DNA of 64,000 nucleotides from Petrosia ficiformis. Taxonomy: Eukaryota; Porifera; Demospongiae; Haplosclerida; Petrosiidae. The notes under the pieces were generated by a model. That model had not been told where the DNA came from. It saw nothing but the letters and a program-made list of their open reading frames with translations, and searched no databases. Below, one piece after another: positions 10,401-22,200 of this stretch (position 1 is its first letter; each line of letters starts with the position of its first letter). Location: positions 8,390,343 to 8,454,342 of the forward strand of contig OX345637.1 of assembly GCA_947044365.1 (NCBI GenBank), read 5' to 3'. The translations under genes were made by a program, and so were the position numbers.

Positions 10401-13400
10401 ATTGCTAAGATAACTAGCTACATGCAATCCTAACATTGTTTTCATGCTACAAATAAATATAATATTTATTATCTACATACATAAATTCTGTTTACAATCA
10501 CGGTAACCTCAAAATTAGGATTTGATGGCTTTATAATGTATAGTTTAATGTCATAAGGTTAATACATGATTATACTGTAACTCAATAATAAAGCAATGGA
10601 TAGAAATTTGACATACACAAAAAAGAACACGAAGGATAAATATACGAAAATGATGATGATAAAAAGATTGTTGGTCCTTCCAAACTAAAGTTATGAATAT
10701 TGTTCCTGAGGCAATGATGAATATGAATTATATGTACCTTTATTATTACATGCATTATGACTCACTTGTAATAAGAAGTAGCAAACAGATTCATTTCCAC
10801 ATCCAGAAGCAACCATGAGAGGTGTAAGTCCATTCAATGAGCATTTGTTAGGATCAACATTAGCTTCAAGTAAAAGATTAACTAAAGTATCATGACCAAC
10901 AGACGCTGCATACATCAATGGTGTCCATCCACCTGAAGAAAAGAGAAAACTTTATCAGCATTTCACACAAGGTTGAAACTAGTCTAATCCTGTCTATTCC
11001 TGTTTTGACTACATGTATTTCATCAACTGGTTACATCTACTGCTACATGTATTTCATCAACTGGTTACATCTACTGCTACATGTATTTCATCAACTGGTT
11101 ACATCTACTGCTACATGTATTTATCAACTGGTTACATCTACTGCTACATGTATTTATCAACTGGTTACATCTACTGCTACATGTATTTCATCAACTGGTT
11201 ACATCTACTGCTACATGTATTTCATCAACTAGTTACATCTACTGCTACAGGTATTTCATCAACTGGTTACATCTACTGCTACATGGATTTCATCAACTGG
11301 TTACATCTACAGCTACATGTATTTCATCAACTGGTTACATCTATTGCTACATGTATCTCATCAACTGCTAATGCTATTTCATCGAATGGTGGTGTTTCAT
11401 TGACTGGTTACACGTACTGGTATTTCATAGACTGGTTACATCTACTACTATTTCATCTACTCTAGTTAATCCTGATATATTATGTACATGTACAAGTATA
11501 GTCATATATAGTGTAATTCTAAGACTTGGAAACTTTATAAAAGTGGATCATTTCTCTTTTAAGTACATATACATATACACATATGAAATTCAATACCTGA
11601 AACTGGACCAACAATGACACTATGATTATACATGTACATGTATATTATTATACATGTACATGTACATTATATTATTATACAGGTTCACTCAAATTATAAT
11701 TTTACTGTGTAAACAGGAAAATGTAAACCACAGATGATATTGAAATTCTATCCTTGGTCATCTGCCCAAGCGAATGACCAGGAATTAGAGGATTCTTGGT
11801 TTAATTCCTAGATTGCATGTATTTCATGTACCTTTGTTGTGGTTGCTTAGTTCTTCATTCTTGTTAATAGCATCTTGTACAAACTCATAATAACCAATAG
11901 CACATGCCGAGTGAAGATCAAGAGGAGTTGGGTCAATTGTTGGATCTTCATATATAGCTCTGAAGAGAATGAGATACAATAACAATCATTGCCACATAGA
12001 TTGCTCGATTATAACAATACAAGATTTAAGTACATGAGTATGTTCCCAAATTAATTTAAAACTACTTAAATATATTTCCGAAAAAAATAAAATAAAATTT
12101 TAACAATCTTATTATACCAGCAGCACTAATGAAGGGAGATGTGTCGGGTGTACTGTATATAAATTGTACATGATACAATGTAGATGTAAGTGTATTGTAG
12201 TTAACTATAGAATTCTAACTGAAGGATTGAGGACTGGGTACAGGGAGGAAATAATGCAACATGTACATTAGTGTTGTACCTATACTGGTATGGGTACATG
12301 TATAGGACTATAGGTGCCTATACCCAAGATATAGGTAAATATAGCTATAGGAAAGATACATATACTTTACAAACCAAGGATTTAAATTTTACATTACTAT
12401 TTTGCTGTAGACACACAGAATCACATTTGCTAAGCTATTTCCATCTTTTGTAGTAGTTTGAGTTTTGCTTTCCAACGGACAGTAACTAAAAATTAGTGAT
12501 ATATTATCTTGGAGATGAACGTATACTAGAGAAATGAGTGAACACAGGTGTTGGTACAGGCAATATTAGTTGCCTATATCTAGTATCTAAAGCTCACCAT
12601 ACACTACACAACAATGTTGCTTGTAACAGTTACATACAACACTTCTTCCTTTGATCTTTCATGTAACACTTGGCAACATTGTTGAGCAATGCTCACAAGT
12701 GTTACATCAAAGATCAAAGAAGTCGCTGTTACAAGCAACACTGTTGCCTAGTGTATGGTGGACTTAAAGTACTAGTATGTGTGCAAGACTGATATACATG
12801 TACATAACTGTAATGATTATTTTAATTAGAGAAGAACTATAACTCAACCAAACATTCCAAACTACATGTAGTTACTATGACAACTGAATCAAAGCATGTT
12901 TTAATACAATTTTAATGCAATTTTAATAGTTGTTTGTTTTATAAGATCACCATGGATACTAATAAATTTATTAATAAAATGATGTATATAAAATATACAC
13001 AAACTAAAGTATCTCAATGACCTCAAATTTATATATAGCATGTGAATTAATTTATGACAAATAATTACTGGACATGTATTCATGTAAGATTTTATCAAAG
13101 ACACAGTTTCTCCCAAGGGGAGAGGGGGGTGGATACAATGTGCTCCCAACCATTTCATTTTAAATGTATGTTGTAATACAGTTAGACAACAATGTCTGAA
13201 CATTGGTGACAAAACATCATGTGACATGTACCATTGATGCAATCTTCCACCCTTAATATGTATACAGCATTCAATATTTCAGTAAAAATACAACAGCAAT
13301 CTCCTGCCAAAGCTATTCAATTATTATTAGTAGTACAAGTTAGGTTTCCTAGCAACATACCATATTTGATGTGAATTTTCACTAATTACCAGCTATAACC

Positions 13401-16299
13401 AGTGGGTAATTTCAGTGTTTGGTCTTCAAATATTATATTGTTACTAGGATGTAACAGCCAAACATGTCTTTGATGTGTGATATGAGTAAACCAATATTGG
13501 ATTATCATAACAGACCAAACAAACTGTTCAGAGGCATACATAGTGAATACAATAAATTCACATGTAGGTACAATGTGTGTTCACATTCACTATGGTTTAT
13601 AATTATGTAATATAGTGTATAGTTCATGTCATAAGATTAATATATTACTATACTGTAACTCAATACTGAAGCAATTGATTGAAATATGATATACACAAAA
13701 ATAACAGGAAGGGGATAATTATATCTAGGTAAAACAATTGTTTTTCCTTCCAAACTAAAGTTATAAATATTTTGCTGAGGTCATGGTGAATGTGAATAGT
13801 TTTTAGATTCATCACATTTGCTGCTTTTCAAGGAGTTGTTTAACAAGTGTATATAGAGAAAAAAAAACATCCCTATGATTGCTTTACAAATTTAAGTAAA
13901 GATAAACGTATCTCTATGGCTGCTTTGTGGTGTCCAGCATTCGGTAATCATGGCTGACTTTATCAAGCATGAAAGACAACAGCTTATTATTTTGATTATC
14001 TACTCTCCTGACCTTTCAAAGGATCTTGTAGAACTTTAGGAATATATTTCAGGCAGAATAGCTAGCTATTAGTTCCAGTTTCTACGTAAGCTACACAGAT
14101 TTCTTTCTGCTGCTGTGTAGAGCTTGATCAATGATCGCGCGTTCTTTTACGCGCCACGCCCATTAATTGACCGAGCCCCCCGGGAATGATGTAACTTCCT
14201 TAATACGTATACAACGCATACGTGCGTAAGTGAACACAAGAAAATATATATATATATAAACATACATCGAACACGTGGGAAAGCAATCATAGGGATGGCT
14301 AGTCTCGCGTAGCCAGACCTCCGCGGAAAAGACGGGAGGGTCTGGGGACACTAGCATACCATCGTTTGTACTCGCTGCAACTATAGTTGCAGCCCAATCA
14401 GATCGCAGGCAGGCTGTCACGTGATTACGTGGAATGTTAATTTGTCAGTTGAAGAGTATGGAGGTTCGAGATGTCGAGAAAGCAGCATCAGAAGCAGCTA
14501 TTATGCTTGGCTATTCCAAGTTGAAGGATCTACAAATGTCTGTAATAGAAATCTTTTATAAACATAATAACATTTTCTGCACATCATTTCACCATAACTG
14601 TCTATATTGATTGATAATGAATCAACTGATAGACGGTCAACAAAGGCTTTCCAAAGAAGGAAAACATCTTGAGAACTTTTAAGATTCCTTCTATCACTCT
14701 CTTTGCCGCTCAGATCATCCCCACAACCAAGACAAAACATGAGTAATATTTATACCACGTGGAAATGTTTTAATGTTTTCACAACGTGGTGAAATAAGTA
14801 TATTCATAATAATTTTATGGACTAATTAAATTCCTCTAGTACAAACGATGGTATGCTAGTGTCCCCAGACCCTCCCGTCTTTTCCGTATTACTGTTACTG
14901 TTTGATTGTAGACTACTACTATATATGTACATGTAATACAACATAGTATTAGTAGCATTAGTGTACAGTATAGTACAATACAGCACAGCATAGTACAGTA
15001 CACAACACTCTACTGGAGCTTGAATTGCAGTATGTGTGTACTAGTATACTATACTGTGCTGTATTGTGAGACAGTATTACTGTTACTGTTTGATTGTTGA
15101 CTACTACCATATATGTACATGTAATACAACATAGTATTAGTAGCATTAGTGTACAGTATAGTACAATACAGCACAGCATAGTACAGTACACAACAGTATA
15201 ATGTACTCTACTGGAGCTTGAATTGCAGTATGTGTGTACTAGTATACTATACTGTGCTGTATTGTGAGACAGTATTACTGTTACTGTTTGATTGTAGACT
15301 ACTACCATACATGTACATGTAATATAATACATGATAATTATTAGATTACAGGAAGTACAACTATGATTTTTCATTTGAAAGTCAAGTTAGTCAACCTATA
15401 TTATGTAAGTCTGTAGGATGATTACACAAGAGAATGATTCACAATACTAATATGTGATAGTATTAAAAACTTATCTATGAACATAGTAACAAGTATCAGA
15501 GATATTATAGGTTAAGAAATTTTTGCTGTTAAATAAATTTCGCGGCTGCTTCCATTCAAGAAAATTCATTTCCTTGGAATTTTAATATCTCTGCTTTACT
15601 ATACCATCATCGAAACATTTATTTGTTTTATCCTGAAGATTTTGTAATCTACAGTATAGATTATCTAACCACATAAATAGATAGATGGGCACTGTGAATA
15701 GGTATGTAGTTTGCAGTATCTTTAATATAGAATTATAAATTTATTATTTTCATTATTATAGGTTTTGCTTCTGAGGCTCCAAGACCAATACCTTGTATTA
15801 CAATAATAAATAAAGTTAGTTATAATTATACACACATTCCAAATAGATCCTACTACATTCACAACATCACGATCATGAAATTTCAGATTTGCATAGAATA
15901 CATGTTCATTGCAAACCACACCAACATCATAAATACAAGACTAATAAATTTTAATGAGCCAGCCTGGTTAACATACGTAACACTCTTCAGTGTTTCATAC
16001 AGAGAAAGGTGAGGAGATTCCCTCCTCAAGCCAAGTGAGTGTAATTTCTTTATGGATGTGATTTAATTACACATTCATCTATTTACAATAAACAGTTATA
16101 AATTATATATTATTCTATTGTCTTTTCTGTACTCATTGTAGACACAAAATTAATGATCACACAGTGCATCAGTGTGTTACCTTGCTATGTACTGTGTCTG
16201 TTCCATCCATGAGTTACCATCAACAGTTGATTGTCCCACAGTACTGGCAGTAGTAGTAGCATTAGTGACAGTATTTCGTTCTCCAGTTGGGTCCGCCAT
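7413..16299 (-). CDS. ANKS3: ANKS3-L: 5' (ankyrin) half of an ANKS3 paralogue, 3' truncated
   Basis: Six intact minus-strand exons: 16181-16299, 11832-11959, 10766-10932, 9582-9703, 8870-8951, 8146-8290 (763 nt, phases 2,1,0,2,0,1). They match ANKS3-R exons 1-6 in length, phase and nearly every residue. The product starts MADPTGERNTVTN, then PLDLHSACAIGYYEF, and runs through the ankyrin repeats to MMWFPRSNSTTS. No frameshift or stop is seen. Exons 7-12 (SAM domain and helical C-terminus) are missing because homology to ANKS3-R ends at 7410-7412, inside intron 6. Without a new 3' exon it would be non-functional; a possible one is the adjoining SRCR tail (7252-7391). Confidence 0.85.
7625..8110. 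repeat. 47-bp GA-rich minisatellite in ANKS3-L intron 6
   Basis: About ten head-to-tail units contain GAACAAATGGTAGAATGGAC and AGAGGGAGGGATAGAGG. The same array is present, inverted, at 58240-58640. The 181- and 109-residue reading frames across it are repeat artefacts. Confidence 0.9.
8291..8869. repeat. ANKS3-L intron 5 with degenerate ATCC/CATT repeat
   Basis: About 8490-8720 is a loose CCATC/CATTCA repeat that gives overlapping false frames. The counterpart is at 57600-57860 in ANKS3-R. Nothing else is visible. Confidence 0.75.
8952..9581. repeat. ANKS3-L intron 4 with short (CAGA)n tract
   Basis: A (CAGA)n tract with CAGC interruptions lies at 9136-9178. The ANKS3-R copy (57112-57233) is roughly three times longer. 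No gene is visible. Confidence 0.75.
9958..10151. mobile_element. MITE in ANKS3-L intron 3 with TA target site
   Basis: TACAGTAGAACCTCTGTTAA at the left and GAGGTTCCACAGTA at the right are terminal inverted repeats flanked by TA, as in Tc1/mariner-type MITEs. ANKS3-R has an uninterrupted site near 56340-56346 (TTTGGTATAAATTTTG), so the insertion is specific to the left copy. Confidence 0.85.
11010..11460. repeat. 34-bp minisatellite in ANKS3-L intron 2
   Basis: About 13 units resemble CATCAACTGGTTACATCTAC plus TGCTACATGTATTT. Some units are shortened or diverged towards the end. The inverted counterpart at 54700-55530 has about twice as many. Confidence 0.9.
12595..12760. repeat. Foldback MITE shared by both arms
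   Basis: CACCATACACTACACAACAA at the left pairs with TTGCCTAGTGTATGGTG at the right, with TTGCTTGTAACAG also inverted inside. The copy at 53150-53287 occupies the same intron position, so it predates the duplication. Confidence 0.8.
13868..14297. mobile_element. MITE family A, copy 1
   Basis: CATCCCTATGATTGCTTT at the left and AAAGCAATCATAGGGATG at the right are terminal inverted repeats. Internal landmarks are GCGCGTTCTTTTACGCGCCA and ATTAATTGACCGAGCCCCC. Other copies: 35295-35743, 62014-62396, and a fragment at 49118-49185. It is absent from the paralogous right intron. Confidence 0.85.
14324..14886. mobile_element. DNA element with ~47-bp terminal inverted repeats and a Cys-rich ORF
   Basis: CGGAAAAGACGGGAGGGTCT at 14324 is repeated exactly in inverse at the right end (to 14886), and complementarity continues to about 47 bp (through GCATACCATCGTTTGTA). 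Inside, on the minus strand, 14501-14740 encodes 79 residues with CLGCGDDL early and CRKCYYVYKRFL later, a C2...C2 zinc-binding-like pattern. No transposase core is present, so the element is non-autonomous or the ORF is a captured fragment. It is missing from the right arm. Confidence 0.75.
14890..15315. repeat. CTGTA/ACAGT-rich compound repeat, left arm
   Basis: Two ~190-bp units share TTACTGTTACTGTTTGATTG and GGAGCTTGAATTGCAGTATG. The right arm (51296-52021) has more units and long (CTGTA)n runs. The 138-residue frame is an artefact. Confidence 0.8.
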
Positions 16300-16710
16300 A
16301 GTTCATAAGTTAGCTGATTTTTACCGATTTAGATATAATAATACTCATGCTCAGAAGCTCAGAAACTGATGTGGGCGTGGTTGTTAGTGGGAGGAGTCAA
16401 CAATTGTAATTAATTATCGAGAATGCGTTGGCGTTTCGCGGTAAGTGTGTTTGGGTACTCTATCTCCTTTTCTTGAATATGGGTGCATCTTTTTCACGAG
16501 AATATTGTTCATACACTATGAGGTATTTTAATGTTATTTAAAATGACGTGCAAATCAGGGTGCTTCTTCATGTAACAATCATTGTATCACATCATGATCA
16601 TATTATATACAATTGTATGCTGTTCTAAAAATAGTGGATGGTTGTAGTTTCGTTATTGTAGTGAAATTGCATGCAGAACTTGCACAAAAATCATTATATC
16701 GCATTATTAA
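16300..16710 (-). promoter_or_regulatory. ANKS3-L promoter/5'UTR region
   Basis: The 400 bp upstream of the ANKS3-L start aligns with 49790-50113 upstream of ANKS3-R. Shared blocks (strand-adjusted) include CACGTCATTTTAA, GTCCTGATTT-like sequence, TGTTACATGAAGAAGC and GCATGCAATTTCACTA. Homology stops near 16710, marking the duplication edge. Confidence 0.5.
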
Positions 16711-16935
16711 GGGGGAGAAATACCTCATTTGAAATATAAAACCAAAAACAAGTTGATGGTTTTTCAGCAGCCCTTTGACCTAAATATCGACTGCGGGGAA
16801 ATTTTAAAGGGGGTGTCGACGTGTCCCCCCATTAAGGGGCGGTTCGATGGAGGCGCGGCCCCCACGCTGCCCACGCAATTTGCAGTTTCAGTGTTTTGGC
16901 CCACGCGCTCTGGTGGGCCTGGGTACCTGACATAT

Positions 16936-17532
16936 CCTTTAAGGTGGTACTAGGGAGTGGGCGGATGCGACTCCAATCAGTTTCAAAATAGAATATTATA
17001 TAATATGACTCTAACCTGGTGTAATGGCAACCTTCATATCTTCTAATCACCTTTATAGGGTCCTGGAAGTGATAAAACATATATAAAATGTCCATTTTTG
17101 TAATCGCAATAAGTACAAAACGGAGAAAGCCACGCCCACCAATCATGGCATGCACCAAGTACAATGCATTTAGAGAAAACAAATAGAGCCGTTTTCTGGA
17201 AATTCATTTTACTTTTATAGTTACAAGAGGCTGAAGAAAGCTGAATTCTGTAGCTTTTCACTCAAACCATAAAATCTACCTTTCTAGGCACTATCAAACT
17301 CCGATCTTTCTCAGAGAGCAACTACAGTTACCCGCCATTGTTTCCCACCCACCGCCTGAAAATAAACTATCAGTCAAAACATTTAGGCCCAATAATAATA
17401 CCCCCGGGTGGGTGTGGCTTCCAAAAAATACAGAATGGAACCAGATTGTATGCAGATGCAGCAAGAAGCTTGCAAGACTAGAAACTGATTGGAGTAGCAT
17501 CCGCCCACGGAAAAGACTACAACCTTAAAACC
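16936..17532. mobile_element. TIR element in the divergent spacer
   Basis: GTGGGCGGATGCGACTCCAA at 16957 and its inverse ending at 17508 differ by one base over 28. Weaker complementarity extends outward through CCTTTAAGGTGGTA and TACAACCTTAAAA. No transposase is seen. Confidence 0.7.
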
Positions 17533-17727
17533 TGAAATCGTGGGTGTAGCTGGGGCAACATGCTGTGGGGTCATTTTGTTTGCCCCAGTTCCTGTCAAAA
17601 GAGGGAGAGCACTGCATTTGATTTAGTCCTACGAAGCGCTTGGGGACTTTCGAGCAAGTTGGTAGAAGTAGTACTCCATGTCAGAAAAGGGGCCAAGTTT
17701 GGGGTAGAGAAAGTGAATGGTGAAAGT

Positions 17728-18092
17728 GATTCGTATTTTAAGTTTCTACAATGAGCGACAATGGAAGGTGATACCACTACACCACAACGTACCAGCTCCA
17801 CTATTTTCTTCGTCAATTCCAGTTTTCTGCTGTTTGATCTGCTATTATGTGTGCATTCTCTAAACCTGTTAGACCTCTCCTCCACATATTTATGAGGTTT
17901 CAAACACCTTTGAGTTTCAGCCACATAATCACATCGGCTTCGCCTTGTTGATTATAATTATGGCTCCATCTCTCAGGTGTTTAAAACCTCATAAATACTC
18001 GTAGGAGGGCTCTAACGAACACGTAAAGACTGTTATAAAATATATCCAGTTGTTCACTTACATTTTCATAAAAAGCTAGCTGAACATTAAAC
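17728..18092. repeat. Direct repeat, copy 1 (copy 2 at 19951-20322)
   Basis: A 365-bp block is repeated in the same orientation 2.2 kb downstream, beginning AAGTTTCTACA and ending AGCTGAACATTAAAC. The two copies bracket the SRCR-R promoter and exon 1. On the minus strand part reads like decayed coding sequence (YVEERSNRFRECTHN), disrupted differently in each copy. Confidence 0.8.
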
Positions 18093-18480
18093 TCCATGTC
18101 AGAAAAGGAGCCAAGTTTGGGGTAGAGAAAGTGAATGGTGGCCAAAATATATGCAATAGAGTCGCCAGTGTTGGAATTTTGAAAAACAAGCTCAGTCCTC
18201 TAAGGGTTAATTAATTGATTAATTAGCAACTTAGGAGAACTAAAGCCGGAAGATAAAAAGAAAAAGTGGGGCTTAGTGGGCATGGACGAATTGCGATAGG
18301 TTCAATTTACCATAGGCCTTGAGCTGGACCAGGTAATACAATTCTTCGTGATCAAGCATTCAGATTATACACAGTGGGACAGTCACACTTAAAGGGAAGC
18401 TACTTTTGGCTGGAGAATATTGAATTACATTGAATATGTTTATAAATGATTACACTTTTGTAGACCAGCTAATCAAATGT

Positions 18481-19167
18481 GCTATAAACAAATATTTAGA
18501 GCATACTCTCACATTCAATATAACAGAGTGAAAAATTTTAGAGTGATTAATAATGAAAACAGTATATATAGACTCTATATAGGCAGTTCTAAACCCTTTG
18601 ATGATGGATTATATAGTCACAGGCTAGTATTTTTATGTAAACACAGTTAGAAACATGAAATATGAGATATCATTTTAAGAGTATAAAATTAATAAAGAAT
18701 GTCAGGACTTTATTGTATTGAAAAGTTACTTATTGCCTTATTATTATTAACTTTACATAATAAATAATCCTGCCTGCCATTCATCTGATCATAACTATGT
18801 TTCACATTAGACTCATTCCATGAATTAAATGTTCCTTATTATGGGGACAAGCCATTTAGATGTGGGGACACAGTGATCATTTTTATGCAATAAGCTAGAA
18901 AATAATTGATGAAAAGAAAGCAACTTGTATAGAAATACCAAATCATGACGATGTTCGCAATATCAAACATTTTGAAGGCGAGCCTGCTACTCTCCTACGA
19001 CGATTTTCCTGGAAGCTCCCAACCTTTCTCACAGGAAATTGTAATGTTACACTTAGTAACAAATTTAATACGCCTGTAGACATCTGTTATTTAGCGCTAG
19101 AGAATTTCGCCCAGTTAATGTTCAAGAAGATTTTGCACCACTACATGGTGCTTTGATACTATTATTA
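18481..19167 (+). promoter_or_regulatory. SRCR-R upstream region
   Basis: Blocks conserved with the SRCR-L upstream region lie here, including TGAAATATGAGATAT, TTAGAGCATACTCTCACATT and TGCACCACTACATG just before the start codon. These are the best candidates for shared promoter and 5'UTR. Confidence 0.5.
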
Positions 19168-19273
19168 ATGATGCAAAATCTAGTTTTCTTTCTGCTGCTA
19201 AGTCATGCTCTCTACTCCTCGGTGGATTCACAACAGTGTACCCATTGTTATGATGTTGGGATTAAATGTGAAG
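19168..19273 (+). CDS. SRCR-R exon 1: signal peptide fused to an SRCR end
   Basis: [20 protein letters not shown] is nearly identical to the SRCR-L leader. After SQQC, however, it reads [11 protein letters not shown], which resembles the last residues of an SRCR second-half exon (DAGVxCE), and it donates in phase 1 (G|GTAAAT). SRCR-L instead continues into the start of an SRCR domain. The first downstream acceptor is 20883. Confidence 0.85.
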
Positions 19274-22200
19274 GTAAATGCTATTATATATCTAAATGAC
19301 ACAAATCTGAATAATTGTATGATATTTTTATATTTAATTCTTTATGGATCTTAAGCATTTTGAGGTGATCTGAATAATTGTGTGATTGTATAATATTTAT
19401 AACATTAATTCTTTATGGTATTTTGAGGTGATGCGCAATAAAGGTCAGGTCATGGGTAGATAATGCATGAATGAAATGATTAATGCATTTTAGAGAATGA
19501 TATGAATTATTCCCTTTGATGTGGTACATTCACTCAATTTTAACGGTTTGTTACAGTAACATTAAAGGTAACATTAGAAGAAATGTTAAATTGGAATGGA
19601 GCCATTGATTTAGATACAACTGCATCGATGCTGGGAGGAATGTTTTCTTTCTCTTCATTCGAATGAAATCTCCATTAGAAGTATTTGCCTTAGTTTTTTG
19701 TGGTATACCATTCTTCATGACTTCTTCTAAAGCTTTGTTAGTAATAGGAGTAACAAATCTAGTTTGATGGTCTAGCTCTCTCACAAACTATGTTATCATC
19801 CTGTTTAGCTATAGAGCTCACCTTTTTGCTTTCATACCATTGACTTGCTTGCATTAATGTCTATGGTGTCTCCTACTTCTTCAGTTTCATACTATTGACT
19901 CGCTTGCAGTAAAAGTGAGTCTACATCCTCCTTGGTATCAGTAGTGTCATTGTGATTCATATTTAAGTTTCTACAACGAGCGACAATTGAAGGTGATACC
20001 ACTACACCACAATGTACCAGCTCCACTATCTTCCTCCTCAATTCCAGTTTTCTGCTGTTTGATCTTTGATATCAGCTATTATGTGTGCATTCTCTAAACC
20101 AGTTAGAGCCTCCTCCACATATTTACAAAGTTTCAAACACCTTTGAGTATCAGCCACATAATCACCTCGGCTTCACCTTGGTGATTATATGGCTCCAACT
20201 CTCAGGTGTTTAAAACCTCATAAATACTCGTAGGAGGGCTTTAACTAACACGTAAAGAATTTTATAAAATATATCCAGTTGGTTCACTTACATTTTCATA
20301 AAACGCTAGCTGAACATTAAACACTCAATGAATTCTTTAGTGTTCATTATGTTGTTTTAAACAAGATCATCACTAAATATATAAATATATAATTATATAA
20401 ATAATTATATATTATAGTTATAGAATACGCACAAAGTCTATTACTGGAATAGAATCCTTAGCAATGAAGGCTTAGTTAGTTTCAGTAACAGGGTATAAAT
20501 ATTTTAGTAATAAGGACAGTGTGCATTCTAGCTATAACTGATTTATAGCCACCCACTTCACTTCAAACAATCACCTTGCTATTTATGCCTTTCCTAGAAG
20601 CTCTTCTATCCATTCCAACATGTTAGAAGCCCATGCTGTTAATCACCTTAGTATATATACATATATGCACTTTTTTTTTCATGAGATATGTTGATAATTT
20701 CTGCAATCCTAGTACCAGTTTGCTGGAAATTCTATGCTGAATCCAATGTTACAGACCTGTATCTCACGCAGTTATGCAGTTATAAAACGTATAGCAAAGT
20801 GAGGTGATTAGTAAAATGGGTGCCTCTGTGATTTATTATGCTCTCATGAATAATAATTTACATCAATGTTTTGTATTTGCAGCTAAATGTGAAAATGGGA
20901 CAGTTAGACTGTACAGTGAATCAGGAAGTTACTTCAGATCATATGGACGTGTACAGGTCTGTGTCAATAATATTTGGGGTACTGTGTGTGATCATTTCTG
21001 GGATGAGAAAGATGCTAGTGTGGTCTGTAGAATGTTAGGATATTCTCCATATGGTATGATTCAATAAGTACATTTATAATAGTGTTGTTCTAGTTCTATT
21101 TATTTTAAAAGTTGCAGTTCAGGAACTTTTTTGTTGTTGTTTATAGTTTCAGTAGTAGTTCCAGAACCTTTATTTTGATAATTTTAGTTAAGTTATAGTT
21201 CTGTCTTATTGTCCTAATACTAGTTCTATTGCACCAGTTGCTGGTACTCATCAGCTGTGCATGATATAATTATCAAAACAAGTTGTAAAATGCTAAAATT
21301 AGTACGCTTCCATACTGTAAAAATGAGCAGGTTATTTTGAACCTTATTTGGTTACCGGAATTTCAATGCTATATTGATAATAAATATTATGCTTGTGAGG
21401 TATAAATTATTGTAAATTCTCAGTCAATTATCTGTGGAGAAGAAAGTTATTTGTTTGACAAATTCCACAAATTTGTACAAATAAAACATAACAGATAGCA
21501 AATTTTAAAAAGCCCAAAACTTAAATTATGTTAGATCTAGTACCCAAGAACTAGAATAGCACTAATTTATAATAAGTTTATTTAATTATAATTATGTGTA
21601 TACAATATTTTATATTATTGTGTTCATATCATTTTCCTCTGACATAATGCATGTATGAAATTGTGAGCATTATTGGAAGAGGACATTTGTAGCATATAGT
21701 TTTCAATTGCATGCTTCTGTCTGGTGTCAACTGCTCTCTTACTTTTAACCTTCATAACTCCTAGTTCTCTGTTATATTTAGTCAGTCGTAGTATATATCA
21801 TGTCTGGTTTGTGTACATGCCATATACACTACTAGATATGATATATACTATGACTGTATGGGTATGTTATTCGCCTTGGGTTATATCCTCATAAATCTCC
21901 TCCATAGCAGGTGGTGTATCCTAACCATGGTTTATATATTACATGAATCAGATGTTTCTGAAAATCTGTTGCAAAATCTTATATCTACACAGTAATAATA
22001 ATTAATATAGATGCACTGAAAATTGGCTGTGTAATCAATAATCATTATCGATGCAGATACATGTATCTAAAGTCATTATTTGAATACAGTGGAACCCCTG
22101 TATAATAGCCACCCAAGAGGAATTGCATTTTGGCCGTTATATAGGGGTGGCCTTTGCTGAGGGGTTTAGTTTAGTATAACTCAAAACATCTTTTTATTAA

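Larger units (their letters stand above)
11960..16180. other. ANKS3-L intron 1, rich in repeats
   Basis: A 4.2-kb intron aligning with 50233-54113 on the other arm. It holds the foldback at 12595-12760 (shared by both arms), a MITE at 13868-14297 and a TIR element at 14324-14886 (left arm only), and two ~190-bp CTGTA-rich repeats at 14890-15310. No exon is seen. Confidence 0.65.
16711..18480. other. Intergenic spacer between the divergent ANKS3-L and SRCR-R genes
   Basis: It holds a TIR element (16936-17532) and the first copy of a direct repeat (17728-18092). GC-richer than its surroundings at 16780-16960. Short frames here show no recognisable domain. Confidence 0.55.

Noticed and set aside
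11013..11465. 150-residue frame rich in YCYM/HQLVTSTA
   Set aside because: All three frames of the 34-bp repeat stay open; it is an intronic minisatellite.
16832..17598. Overlapping minus-strand frames of 68-116 residues in the divergent spacer
   Set aside because: They overlap a TIR element, show no domain and no shared frame with any copy.
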